NCBI GenBank assembly: GCA_037044905.1 | Contig: JBAOKB010000051.1 | Span: forward strand, 59,872-123,871 | Direction of reading: 5' to 3' | DNA: 64,000 nucleotides | DNA from: Hortaea werneckii | Lineage: Eukaryota; Ascomycota; Dothideomycetes; Mycosphaerellales; Teratosphaeriaceae | Shown here: positions 40,943 to 51,651 of the stretch, one piece after another | Layout of the letters: each line of letters begins with the position of its first letter | Position numbering within the stretch: the first letter of the stretch is position 1 | Notes under the pieces: model-generated | Databases searched by the model: none | The model's input: only the letters and a program-made list of their open reading frames with translations | Told to the model about the DNA's origin: nothing | Program-made: the position numbers and the translations under genes

Positions 40943-43615
40943 ATGATGCCACACGAAGAACAGCGCCGCGCGTCACAGCAAGAGTCCCGTTCACGCTCTC
41001 CAGTCCCCGGCAGACTGCGCAAGCCGGTGCCGGCCCCAAGTCACTCGCGTAATGCGTCCGGGCAGTACCTCGCACCCAGTGAATACTCCCACCCGACATT
41101 GCAGGATTTGCAGTATCGCCAGCAAAATGGCGGAGACTCCATTCTTCCGCCACCGCCACCTCTCGCCGTAGGAGCAGACAGAAGGTCCTTGTCAGCGGAT
41201 AGATCTAGACCGAGCACGCCGAACTACAGCAGACCGACCACTCCGAGCTTGCAGCCGCCGAGTGGACCGCCGATGACGCCAGCCTCACCTGGCGCGGCGG
41301 AGAAGGAGAAGAGGAAGAGCAGCGGCTGGTTTGGCAGCAAGAAGAAGGAAGATCTCCCGAAGCTGCCCACGGCTTGGGTGGCAGGCCATCCACAAAAGGA
41401 AGCCTACGATCATGAAACACTTGTCAGCGGACGACCTGTGAAGGAGCTGTGGGATGACGAGGACGGCAACTGCTATGTTTACCTCTTCCCGCGGATTTCT
41501 GGTAGACCGGCCAGCTTCAAGGTCGACTCGGAAATATTTGCAAGCAGCCCGGTTCTGACGAAGCTCGCATTTGGAGATATTTACAGCCAAAACCCGGATG
41601 CTGACCGAAGGCAATTGCCTTTGGATGCCCGTACCAGAGACCTAAGCATTAACGATTACAGCACGCCACCTCAGTCACCACAGAAACAACCTGGCGCAGA
41701 TACAAACTCTAGGTCTTCGCGAGAGTCTAAGCGGAGCAAATATTCGGCCTTCTCAGACAGTCGGCAGGAGGCTCATCTCTACCTGCCAATCAAGCTTGGT
41801 TCAGATTCGCCGCAACAACCGGCAGCGAAGCCTGGGAAGGGCGCCGCCAAGCCTGATGCGGCGAATGAAGACCTGCAGACGCTGATCGATGTTCGCAACT
41901 TCTTTGCCTTCCTCTGCGGCCAATCGCTGGTAGCCACTGAGCGCAAGGGCTCCTTCTTCCAGATCTTCATGTCCATCGCTGGTATACTGAAGACGTACGA
42001 ATTTAGCAATGTTGATGGCAGTACATATGGTGAGATACCTAGCTCAAGCTTTGACAGCTATGTTGAAGAGCTTGGATTGGCCGACGTTCGTCAGAGCCGG
42101 GAGAAGACCATCGAAGGTGTTGTGCTAGGAGAAAGGATGAAGAGCGTGCTTCTGTATAACGAGACTTTCACGCACGCGGCCGGGAAGCACGACGAGCTGC
42201 TAGCGATGAAGAACCCCAAGTTCAACCTCATTTCTTCGATTACGCAGAATCGACTTGTCCGCGCAGCCATGGATCTTGAAAAGCGCATACAAAGCGTCCA
42301 AACGATCCTGAACGACTTTGACTTTCCGAGTTTGTTCTCCGGTATCATGAACAGCAAGATGAGCGACGAGCGCAGGGAAGGCGTACGCTTCGAGGCGTGG
42401 AAAGATGCGTTCCTCGGTACGAGGAAATGGTGCATGAGCACATACCAGCAGCGATACGGCCATTGGCCACCAAAGGCTAGCAGCAAGAAGAATGATCTGG
42501 AGACTTCTGGGCTTAATCGGCTCGTACTATTGGATCTTTACAAGGATTGGAGCAGTGTTTACGACCTGCTCTCGGATCGTCTGAATCTCACGACAAGGAC
42601 TGTCGACGGTATCAACTTGGAAGAGAGAGCATCGGAACAGCCTACCGTACGAGGAATCCGCGCCGTCTTGTCCGAATACGATCGTTCTAGTCCGCCAGTC
42701 AAGCCACCGATTCCTTTTGACCTGCCGCGACTTCCTGACTTGAAAACCACCCGATCGGATTTCGGCCAGGGCGATAAGAAAAAGGACCTCAAAGCCATCG
42801 AGAAGAAAATCAAAGACGACGAGATCGCGCAGTTACTCCGGCACTCCTGGAACGACGACACAGTCGTAACGCCATTCCTCAACTCCTTCCGGGAACTGGA
42901 GAAGAAGGCCGCGCACGGCTGCAAGATCGGCGAGATCGTCGACCTCCGCATCGGCCAGTGGATCTTCATGTACGTCGTCCTGCAAGCTCTCCCCATGCTC
43001 GCCTGCGACGCGCCGGGGATCAAACACACCAAGGGCGTCGAATACTTCCTCTGCGAACCCCCGCGCTCCGGCGTCCCCTGGGCCAACCCCGCGATGGGCA
43101 ACCAAGGCGGCATAGGCCTGGGCCGGCGCTGGTTCTCCGTCGGCGAAGGCGGCGGCGTCGTCAGCCTCCCCTCGGACATCGTCGAGCACGGCGTCGAGGG
43201 CATCTACCGCCGCAGCCATTGCTGGGTGATGGCGGAGAAATGGTCCGCGACGAACCCCATCCTCAACTCCGCCCTGCACGAGCAGGAAGCGCTCAACGCC
43301 AGCCAGAGCGCCGCCCTAGGCGATGCTGGCCTTTCCCTGCCCCCTCCGCCGCCACCGAACCAAGCCGGGCTCATGGTCCCCGGAAGTCGCTCGTCCAGCC
43401 CGGCGGGCAGCACGCGCAGCGATAAGCGGTCCTCGTACATCGGCCTCGGCCTCGAGGCGCTGCCGTTGCCCGCGGGTGTCTCGCCGGACGGCAGGTCTTC
43501 GAGCCCCGGCCCCGGTGGCCGTCCCGCCAGTCAGGGCCATGTGGTGGACAGTTCGAAGACGTTCGATTCGATTCTGGGGGAGATGCAGGGGCAGAGGAAG
43601 GGGAAGAAAAGATAG
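40943..43615 (+). CDS. Large conserved fungal protein (DUF8004-like), unknown function
   Basis: Intronless frame; from the ATG at 40943 it encodes 890 aa. The open frame extends 58 codons upstream without another ATG. Residues 1-130 are disordered and Ser/Pro/Arg-rich with phosphosite-like RSRSPVP and a PPPPP run, followed by KSSGWFGSKKKED. Residues about 135-780 form a conserved domain: WDDEDGNCYVYLFPRISGR and FKVDSEIFASSPVLTKLAFG (BTB-like in feel), then a largely helical part (VRNFFAFLCGQSLVATERKG, IGQWIFMYVVLQALPMLACD, GVEYFLCEPPRSGVPW). The tail (about 790-890) is Pro/Ser/Gly-rich and ends KGKKR. From memory this matches an uncharacterised Pezizomycotina family (DUF8004). No catalytic motif, signal peptide or clear membrane helix supports a function. 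Confidence 0.8.
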   Translation: MMPHEEQRRASQQESRSRSPVPGRLRKPVPAPSHSRNASGQYLAPSEYSHPTLQDLQYRQQNGGDSILPPPPPLAVGADRRSLSADRSRPSTPNYSRPTTPSLQPPSGPPMTPASPGAAEKEKRKSSGWFGSKKKEDLPKLPTAWVAGHPQKEAYDHETLVSGRPVKELWDDEDGNCYVYLFPRISGRPASFKVDSEIFASSPVLTKLAFGDIYSQNPDADRRQLPLDARTRDLSINDYSTPPQSPQKQPGADTNSRSSRESKRSKYSAFSDSRQEAHLYLPIKLGSDSPQQPAAKPGKGAAKPDAANEDLQTLIDVRNFFAFLCGQSLVATERKGSFFQIFMSIAGILKTYEFSNVDGSTYGEIPSSSFDSYVEELGLADVRQSREKTIEGVVLGERMKSVLLYNETFTHAAGKHDELLAMKNPKFNLISSITQNRLVRAAMDLEKRIQSVQTILNDFDFPSLFSGIMNSKMSDERREGVRFEAWKDAFLGTRKWCMSTYQQRYGHWPPKASSKKNDLETSGLNRLVLLDLYKDWSSVYDLLSDRLNLTTRTVDGINLEERASEQPTVRGIRAVLSEYDRSSPPVKPPIPFDLPRLPDLKTTRSDFGQGDKKKDLKAIEKKIKDDEIAQLLRHSWNDDTVVTPFLNSFRELEKKAAHGCKIGEIVDLRIGQWIFMYVVLQALPMLACDAPGIKHTKGVEYFLCEPPRSGVPWANPAMGNQGGIGLGRRWFSVGEGGGVVSLPSDIVEHGVEGIYRRSHCWVMAEKWSATNPILNSALHEQEALNASQSAALGDAGLSLPPPPPPNQAGLMVPGSRSSSPAGSTRSDKRSSYIGLGLEALPLPAGVSPDGRSSSPGPGGRPASQGHVVDSSKTFDSILGEMQGQRKGKKR

Positions 43616-43969
43616 GGGTTTGGTCCAGAAAGTTGTGATTTCGGGGGCCATTCCTACTTTTTTTTTTTTTTGCCTTAAAAATGAAAAAAAAAAAAAAAAT
43701 CGCTTTTTCTCCCCTGCCGTTTTCTTTTCCTTTCCTTTTTTTTTTTTTTCTTCCTCTTGTTTCTTTCTCTCTGCTGCTCTTCCCCTTTTCTGCTCCCCCC
43801 TCCTCTCCCCGTCGTCCTCCTCGTTGTCCGTACACCCGTCTCAACCATCACCCCCTGACCGAATTTTGCTTTTCCGGTTATACACGTAGCTGCGTCAGGT
43901 CCACGAAATCCTCCCTTCTGAACTCTCAATTTTATCACTCCTTTGCTGCAACTAAAGGGTATCAACCCG

Positions 43970-44005
<36 letters not shown>
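43970..44005 (+). repeat. Poly-C tract, 36 nt
   Basis: Longest homopolymer in the window, on the + strand like the two other C runs, about 355 bp past a stop codon in a convergent spacer. Confidence 0.9.
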
Positions 44006-44474
44006 TTCTTACCTCCAACAAACACATGGTTTTTTTTTTTTTTTTTCTCGCCATTTTTTATCCTTTCCCCAAAAGGGAAAAAAAAAAAAAAAACAAAAAC
44101 AAAAACATGGAGCCTGGAAGCCCCACTGCCCCTTACCCACCACACATGTAAAGTGCAGAACCGACGGAAAAAGGCCTTGATATATATATACACACACACA
44201 TAGCAGATCATCTCCTTCAGCTCATCTTAAAGCACCACCAGTGAGGAAATCAACAATCTACCAAAAAAAGAAAAAAGGGAGTAAAGGAGCTCGACTTGCA
44301 AGCTTCTACGGAACAAACGTTAGGTATAGTACTATTTGCTCTATCTGCTAGTCGAGATGACATCCTAGCATTATTGTCACACAAACATAAAAGTAGAAAA
44401 GAGAAAATCACTGGGACAGAGTTCACGAACTATCCTTGATCACGAGATCGAAGGAGCAAACCCCTGTAAAATGA

Positions 44475-44495
44475 AATATATATATATATATATAT
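44475..44495. repeat. (TA)n dinucleotide repeat
   Basis: About 10 TA units in the spacer downstream of the DUF8004-like gene. Confidence 0.75.
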
Positions 44496-45351
44496 CGGTA
44501 ATTTTTGAAGAATGAAAGAACGTAGACAGAGAAGTCATCAAAGCTGAGGCCCTTAGACCTCGACGAACAATATCTTTTTCATTTTCGATATTAAAGCTAA
44601 AACTTTTTCTCTAACCTCTTGAAACTAGCTATTACACGACCATGGTCACAGGAAAGGAAACAGAGCGACGGGCCCACTTCACTTGTTCCAATCCCTTGTC
44701 TCTCCCTCTCTCGCTCTCTCTTGATGTGCTTTCCCCATTTCAATCCCCACGTTTCGCTGGTATAGAGCCGCCGCTCTTGGCTCGGCTGGGTTGGCGTCCC
44801 CAGTCCTGACTCTTGATGTGAGGGCATTTACAAGTCTCTCGTCGGATATTGCCTTTGTCATTCTACAGATGATAAGTCTCAGTCTGCACAGGACAAAGTG
44901 AGAAGGGGGTGAATACTCTTGCTGACGTGATGCGTGGTGATCTTTGCTTACCTGCCAGCATGTGCCTCAGCCGGCCTTCCCGACTGGCCCGGATATTTTT
45001 TGGGGTTTTCTTCTTCCTGTGTTAGTTGACCAATCCTGTCGGTTTCCTCTGTCACTGGCTTGCCCGCCGCCTCCGCATAGGGAGGGCTGGACGCTGTGAC
45101 GGCTGTGATGTTTCGAACAAAGGGTTAACAGACCCCATTATGCTCTGAATCGGGCGCGGCGGGATGAGCAGAGCCGTGACTTCAAAACATGGTGAGCAGA
45201 GCTCGCCAATGTGTCGTCTCGGCAAGAATGGTGATAGTGCGTTGCCATCGACCAGTCTTCAACCAACACTCCCGTTCGCCACCGGCGTTGGAACATTGCC
45301 AGACTGTCTGCGCTTAGCTGGGTCGGCATTTGGCTGTTCAAGAGAAAGCTG

Positions 45352-47258
45352 TCAGTCAGCATGTTCAAGTTTGCGTTTTGAAAACGCCTTTGACAGTTTC
45401 ATCGGGATTTCACATACGTCCAAGCCGGTATCGGAGAAGCTACGCTTGTTACTCGTGGCTTCAACAGCCTTGGCTGCGTTCGTCTTCTTCTTCGGCCTCT
45501 GGGGCTTGATTTCGCCCTCCTTGAAGACGTCGTCAGGCAGGTTGAAACTGTCATGTACTTGTCAGCTGGTTGATCAAGACGACAAGCATGCTCAGAGCAC
45601 TTACTTTCGGATATGCTTAATCTTGATCGAGTGCAAGTCTGGATTGTAGTCTGCCCACGCCGTGCAGTCTCCTTGAAGGTTTCGTACTGGTACCGAGATG
45701 TCGAGATCAGTAGCACCTGTATGAAGACGTCAGTTGACATTTGAAAATTCAGAAAGATTAAGCGCCTACCCTTTTTCAACCCAATGCCTAGATAGAAGGT
45801 GGTGGTCCACAATTTAGTCGTCCCACTGCTCTCCGCTTTTGTCTCGCCATCGACTTTCGGTACTTCGAGACCTTCCGTGTCGGTTTGAGCCACGCCGTTA
45901 GCAATCGCAGTATCATTGCCTTGCTCGGTAGTCTTAGTCTCCTTAACTTGGCATTCAAGGCTACCATCTAGCACCTTCTCAACCTGCTCGTTTGTCTGGC
46001 ATTCGTGGACCCGTGAAAAGCCTTTGTTGAAAGGCTGGACCAGCTCTACGCTGCTGCCACCGGAGTCCTCGATGCCTTTGACCAAAAATTTGAGCTTGGA
46101 ATTCACGAGGCCCGACCAGTTGTCATGAGCGTCCTTGTTCTTGGCTGCTACGACAACACAGATGTAGTGCTTGTATGCGTTCGTGAAGAAAGTGTGGCGT
46201 TGGAATAGGTCTTTCCATGGTCGCTTGTTTGCATAGATGTCATTCACAATGTTCTCTCCCCGCTCCAGCTCGCGCATGATGATCATCTTTGTCGATGGGC
46301 CTACTGTGTGGGCAGTGTTCATCGATGGGTAAGCTGGCGTAAGAATAGGCATAAGGTGAAATCCGTCACCTCGATACTGGATGGGATCCCATTCGCGCAA
46401 TTGCAGAGAAGTCTCCTCCTTGTGCTGGAGGAAGACGGGTTTTGGCCAATTCCAGCGTTTCATGATAAAAAAGAACTTGGATATCAGCAGCGGGGCGGCA
46501 GCCTTTGGATATAGCTGGCAGACTCTGGCCACAAGGATTGCCCATGCGACACCTCCCGGAAAGCCTACTATGTTTCCATAGATGGCACGCTGGCTGGACC
46601 ACAGCTTGATGGCACGTAAAGCAAGGCGGAAAGTCTTCGTTTGCGGCACCAGTTCGAGAATTCGGTTGGTAACACGAGTCCCGTTGACGCAGCGGCGATC
46701 AGTATCGTCCAACCCGCGGAGTAGATTGTCGTCCTTCAGCTCGATGTCCTTGGGGATAGATGACAGCTGCAGCGAAGAATAGATCAGGTCGATGTCCACG
46801 CCTTCCAGCTCGAGCTTGATGATAGGCGTGCCAATGCCAGGCACCGGTACCAGCCCACCGATCTGATCCTCCGCCCACGCACTCCTGATCAAAGGGGGCA
46901 TATGCTCAAAGAAGTCTTCGCGCGTCACGTGTTTCGGGCCCACCATGAGTGTGTCGACATCAGAGTTTGGACCATACACCCCTAGACGATAACTGCCATA
47001 CGTAAAAACCTTGCCGCCGGCGACCTCCAGGATGCTTTGTGGCAGACCCTTCTTCCTGCCAACCTCTTGTACCATGCGCTGCAATAGCCCTTCCAACTTC
47101 TTCAAGATGGCCTCTCTCTTTTCCGTGTCGGATTGCGGGGCGAAGTTGTTCTGTGCCTTGAACTCAGCCAGCAGGGCATCGTTAAGCTTGAGGTCCTTGG
47201 GAGACGGCGGCTCCAGAGAGAAGGCCGGGGTGACTCCATACTGCTTCTCGGTGGCCAT
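45352..47258 (-). CDS. PAP1: Poly(A) polymerase
   Basis: Catalytic subunit of nuclear mRNA polyadenylation. Three exons, 47258-45770, 45716-45605 and 45547-45352, encode 598 aa. Introns are 53 bp (45717-45769; GTAGGC/ACAG, phase 1) and 57 bp (45548-45604; GTAAGT/ACAG, phase 2). Splicing restores the conserved C-terminus GATDLDISVPVRNLQGDC, then TAWADYNPDLHSIKIKHIRN. The nucleotidyltransferase site is GSYRLGVYGPNSDVDTLMVG with metal ligands Asp100 and Asp102, plus Asp155 in VDIDLIYS. The central domain (GFPGGVAWAILVARVCQLYP) and RNA-binding domain (FFTNAYKHYICVVV) are in order. The Lys-rich tail (RPKKKT) suits nuclear import. Size and order match yeast Pap1. Confidence 0.96.
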
Positions 47259-48799
47259 GATGGTCGATGTCGGCCAACGGGGGTTGTGGTGAAGTTCAGA
47301 AGATGTGGCAGCGCATGTGAAAGCCGGACCCTGAGGCAGCAGTCGCGGGCGGCACTACGTAGATGGCAGGTGTGTAGACGGCGCCTGGCAACCTTGGAAG
47401 TTGAGGAGGGAGGATAGCAAACGTCACGGGCCGGCAATGCGTGCAGCTGAGACACAGCTCGCTAATGGGACTGCGACCACAAACGCAACCGGCGACCTGA
47501 TCGGCGAAAGGGGGTCAGCCGAAGATATCTATCTGTCGCTGCCTCAATAATCCTCGCGGGAGCTGGGAGCTGAAGCTGTCGCGATGGACCTCGGACGCTT
47601 TGGCCAACACGCGCGCGGCTGCTTTCCGCACGAGCTTGGCAACGATGAACCCCGGAGGACCCTGCCCGTCCTGTCAGCCGTCTCGGCCGTCTTCTCTTGT
47701 CACGTGCTTTCAGATGATAATGCCTGCGAGTCATGCCACGCCTGTGACCGAGCCCAAAGACTCGCCTCGCTTGGACTAGCCGCACCGAGCTTTCCAGAAT
47801 TTCGGTAAAAGCTTAATTAAGCGAATCGAGCTACTGTACCAGAGGACAGGAGCCGACGGATTGGTGGCAGACAGACGTTGCGGACATCGCTAGCACCAGT
47901 ACAAACTAGGAGGTAGCAGCACCTCAAGTACGATGTATGTATGTACCGCCGTAGCAGTGGGACCGTTGTCACCATCGTCACTGTCAAGATAGGTCCTCAC
48001 GCGTGATAAGTCGTGCAGTGACAGCTGCATAATAATCCGTGCACATACATCCAGGTTTGCAGTCGCGGAGACAACACCACGTCTGTCGCATGGACTTCAC
48101 ATGGCGGTCAACGTGCTTCTCCAAGATATCTGAGATTGTCATTGCTGCCACTGCCGCCTAGATCAATATTCTTCCCAAGCCCAGCTACTGTAGGCAAGTG
48201 ATCAGACCGCCGCCGGAGATGCAATTGCCTCTTCCACCATACGGCGATGGTTCGGGGGCACGAGCCACGTCATCTCAACGTGGATGCAGTGCGCACTGCG
48301 TGCCTTGAGAAGATTCGTTCCTCAATCGGACAGCTTTCGTGCTGGGCGCATGCAGCCGAAGGTCTGACCGCCTACTTCTGGCATAAGAACCTTGCACAAG
48401 AATGAACGTAGGAGTGTCTTTCCGGGTGATCGTCACATCTGCCGATGTCATTCTCCTTGCAAGTGCGAGCCAGACTCCAAACTACAGAACTTTGACCGAC
48501 GCCGTTCCTCTGAGTGCAGGTGCAGGCTGCCATCTGCTTCGCTGATCGCTCTCTCTAAGCGTCTACCTAGTTTCTCCTAGCCAGTACCGCACCGTACTTC
48601 GAACCATACATCTACTATGTATCGGAGTCATTGCCTACTTTTGCGAATGTCCGCGGTACGAGGGACACCGTACCTTCCCTGGTACCATGTGCTCATGTCT
48701 ATCATGGGTCCAGTATAAGATTGTCGGTCTGCTAACAAATGCATTTTTCTCACGCCTGTATCCTGACGCCACAGTGCGCAAGGCTGCCACACAGCAAAC
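47259..48799. other. Divergent spacer between PAP1 and lipase
   Basis: About 1.54 kb; promoter regions for both genes. No gene, tRNA or repeat was recognised beyond a TATA-like element close to the lipase start. Confidence 0.5.
48714..48719 (+). promoter_or_regulatory. TATA-like element of the lipase gene
   Basis: TATAAG on the + strand, 86 bp upstream of the lipase ATG at 48800, a plausible core promoter position. Function is inferred. Confidence 0.45.
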
Positions 48800-50267
48800 A
48801 TGCTCTCCCTACGTTCGTGTCTGTCGCTTTTCCTGACAGCCCTGATTGCCACCACAGCTCTTGCAAGACCTACACTGGAACGCCGTGCGTTGACGCCTGA
48901 CTTTGACCCTTTCTACGACCCGCCAGCGGGCTTCGAATCTGAGCAGCCTGGCACGATCTTGCGCGAACGTCCCATCGCCACTTCATTTATCGGCCTCGTA
49001 CCGAATGCGGTAGACGCATACCAGCTGCTGTACCGTACGACCGCAATAGATGGGTCCGCCATTGCCGAAGTGACGACTGTCTTCGTACCTTTAAACGCGA
49101 AGACCGATCGCTTCGTCTCCTTCCAGACCGCCTACGACAGCGCCGATACGATATGCAACCCCAGCTACAACTACCGGTTGGGCAGCGTTCAGACGAACCT
49201 CATTGTCGCTTTTGAGTTCCTCATCCTTGAGATCTACCTGGCGTTGGGTTATATAGTGGCGGCGTCCGACTACGAAGGCCCAGATGCTGCATTCGGCGCT
49301 GGACGTCTTGCAGGCATGGGCGTACTTGACAACATGCGCGCTGTCTCAAGCTTTGAAAAGTTAGGCTTGGATGACAATCCTGCCATTGGTAAGTTTGGAA
49401 CTTCGCTCGACCCACTGTCAGCGAGTACTGCGTTCTAACTTTTTTCACGCAGTCGGCGTTGGATACTCAGGCGGCGGTATTGCCACTGGCTGGGCGGCTT
49501 CACTTCAACCCACGTATGCCTCGGAGCTCAACATCAAGGGGTGGGCTTCAGGAGGCACTCCGGCCAACCTGACGGGCACAACTGTGTTCCTTGACAACAC
49601 TCTTTTTGCCGGCTTCCTGCCAACTGCAATCGCAGGCATCAACAAGGAATCAGCGTACAAGGCACAACTTCAGCCTTTCTTGTCCGACGTTTTGACAACA
49701 TACGGCAAGTATGTCACTGCAACTGTCAGCAACATGTGCGCGCCGGCTGTTCTTTTTTTCTTTGCCGACCAGTCCATCTTGTCTACTACCTATCAGACTC
49801 AGGGGCCTAGTATCTTGTATCAGTCACCGCTGGACGCCGTCTTGGAACAAAACGTCATGGGCGTGAATGCGGACGAGACACCTACAGCTCCCGTCTTCTT
49901 GTACCACGCAGTCGACGATGAGGTCATCCCTTACCGTAATGCCTCCACCTTGTATAACAATTGGTGTGGCTACGGCGCGGACGTCCGCTTCCTCACCTAC
50001 GAGAGCGGCGGGCACTTTACAACAGAGCTTTTGGGTGCTGTCGAGCAAGTAAAGTTCGCCGAGTCGGCATTTGCGGGAAACACACCAACCAGTTGCTCGC
50101 AAAGCACGGTTGCGGATCCTCAATTAGATCCGCTTGCCCTTGGTCTTGATGTCGAGCCCATCCTGTCCAACCTCATCACAGCGCTCGGTAACCTGGGCGA
50201 GAACGACATCAAAGTCAAGGATACGGGCATGTCGGCGATTAACAATACTGCGGGTGTTGAGACGTAG
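48800..50267 (+). CDS. Secretory lipase (LIP family)
   Basis: Exons 48800-49388 and 49453-50267, with a 64-bp intron (donor GTAAGT, acceptor CGCAG, phase 1), encode 467 aa. Residues 1-22 are a signal peptide (MLSLRSCLSLFLTALIATTALA) followed by a RPTLERR dibasic site. The alpha/beta-hydrolase core shows AYDSADTICNPSYNY, GYIVAASDYEGPDAAFGAG, the nucleophile elbow GYSGGG with Ser202 (created by the splice join), the acid Asp351/352 in HAVDDEVIPY and His384 in ESGGHFT. These are the signatures of the secretory lipase family found in Candida LIP1-10 and filamentous fungi, which hydrolyse extracellular triacylglycerols. It converges on the alpha/beta hydrolase gene with 86 bp between stop codons. 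Confidence 0.94.
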
Positions 50268-50353
50268 ACGGCGCGTCCTCACAGCTGCATGAAGCAGAAA
50301 TTCTGGTATAACGACGATAGACGTAAATATAACGAACGCTCTTCCGACAGAAC

Positions 50354-51651
50354 TCAATTGTCCTCAAAGAACTCACGCAATCTTTCATCCAACCACTTGA
50401 CGTCTTCGGTGGACTGGCCAGGACCTGTGTCTCGTCAGCACATACTCAAGACGTGATTTCCAGGCCGGGAGGTCCAAAATACCTCCTGCCCAATGGCCCC
50501 ATATCGATGGGAAGACTTTCAACTCGCCAATGCCATCGCGCATGTGCTTGACTTCTATCTCGGAGTCCTCCGGCGCTGCGAACATTGTCAGCCAACAGTT
50601 ATCACGCCTTGCAGGTCTCATAGAAGGGCTTACGAAAGTACAAGTCAGTCTTGCACGGAAGCACCAGAGCTTTAGCCCTGATCCCTCTCATCGCTGCGGC
50701 GAAGTCTCCCTGGTAAGGTTCCTGGTCAGAGCAATCGCCTGCCTGCCAGGTATGCAGCATGACAAGCATATTCTCCGGATCTATTTCGATTAGCTTTCGC
50801 TTTTGCACAGTGTAATTGATGCAAAGAGCAGAGAGTTACTTGCCCTTTGAAAGCGCCCATGCCTCCCAGAAGTTCACCATGAAATCTTCCAAGTCCTTGA
50901 ACCCCAAGACTGTCTCGTAGAGTCTTTCCCGATAGAAGGCCTAACGCCCAAAACCAAATCAACGATCACTTCATGCACATCCAGATAAGGACTGACTAAC
51001 CTGTGAAAATCCCCAGCCCGCATAAACCCGCCCCAAAGCCTTCAAACCCACCTCGCGCTCCTCCCCACTCCAACCTCGATATTGACCCTTCCCAGACTCA
51101 CCCTCACACACACCCCCCGAAACAGCCCCTCTCCCAGCCAAAACCGCACTTTTAACCCCCTCCAGAAAAACCCGATTATGCAACGACGTCCGCGCCGACC
51201 CACAAAACGGCACCACCAGATCCATGAAACCCGGAAACTGCGTCGCCCACTGGAAAGTCTGCGCGGCGCCCATCGACCACCCCAGCACGGCGCGCACATG
51301 CTTGATACCCAGACGCTGCGTCACGAGCGCGTGCTGCGCGCGCACATTATCGTAGAAAGAAACACGGGGGAAGGGTTTCAGATTCGGACGATTGCTGGGG
51401 GAGGAGGATTGCCCGTTCCCGAAGAGCGCGGGGATGATGATGAAGTAGCGGGTTGGACTGAGCGTTTTGGACTCGCCGATCAACCATTCGTTGTCGGCGA
51501 TGAGGCCGGAGTACCACGTGGGATAGATGATAGCTGGGTTCTTCGGGTCGCCGAAGGTTTTATATGCGATGTGAGCTTGGGGAATCTGGTCGCCGGATTT
51601 GAGGGCGAAGTCGCCGAGGGGGTAGGTTTGGTAGGGTTGTTGTAGGGACAT
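50354..51651 (-). CDS. Alpha/beta hydrolase, homoserine O-acetyltransferase-like (MET2/MetX superfamily)
   Basis: Five exons: 51651-51001, 50940-50844, 50780-50634, 50575-50483 and 50424-50354 (352 aa). Introns are 60, 63, 58 and 58 bp. The second (50781-50843) is best read as GC-AG: donor AAGG/GCAAGT, branch GCTAATC, acceptor AAATAG, giving the continuous ALSKDPENMLVML. A GT donor two bases on breaks the frame. Motifs: QIPQAHIAYKTFGD, ALFGNGQSSSPSN, nucleophile elbow LGWSMGAAQ (Ser126), a late Asp in CKTDLYFPPEDSE and His in SIWGHWAGGPG. This family includes homoserine acetyltransferase and many fungal hydrolases. The short length (MET2 is nearer 480) favours a hydrolase or acyltransferase in specialised metabolism, not methionine synthesis. 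It is head-to-head with the FMN protein. Confidence 0.88.

Larger units (their letters stand above)
43616..45351. other. Low-complexity convergent spacer
   Basis: About 1.7 kb between the 3' ends of the DUF8004-like gene and PAP1. It contains T14 (43658-43671), A16 (43684-43699), T13 (about 43738-43750), C36 (43970-44005), T17 (44030-44046), an A-rich tract (about 44079-44094), (TA)4-(CA)5 (about 44181-44200) and (TA)10 (about 44475-44495). Frames through it are homopolymeric artefacts. No gene was recognised. Confidence 0.6.

Noticed and set aside
43680..44211. Long Lys/Phe/Pro-rich frames around the homopolymer cluster
   Set aside because: They are direct translations of A, T and C runs and have no other support.
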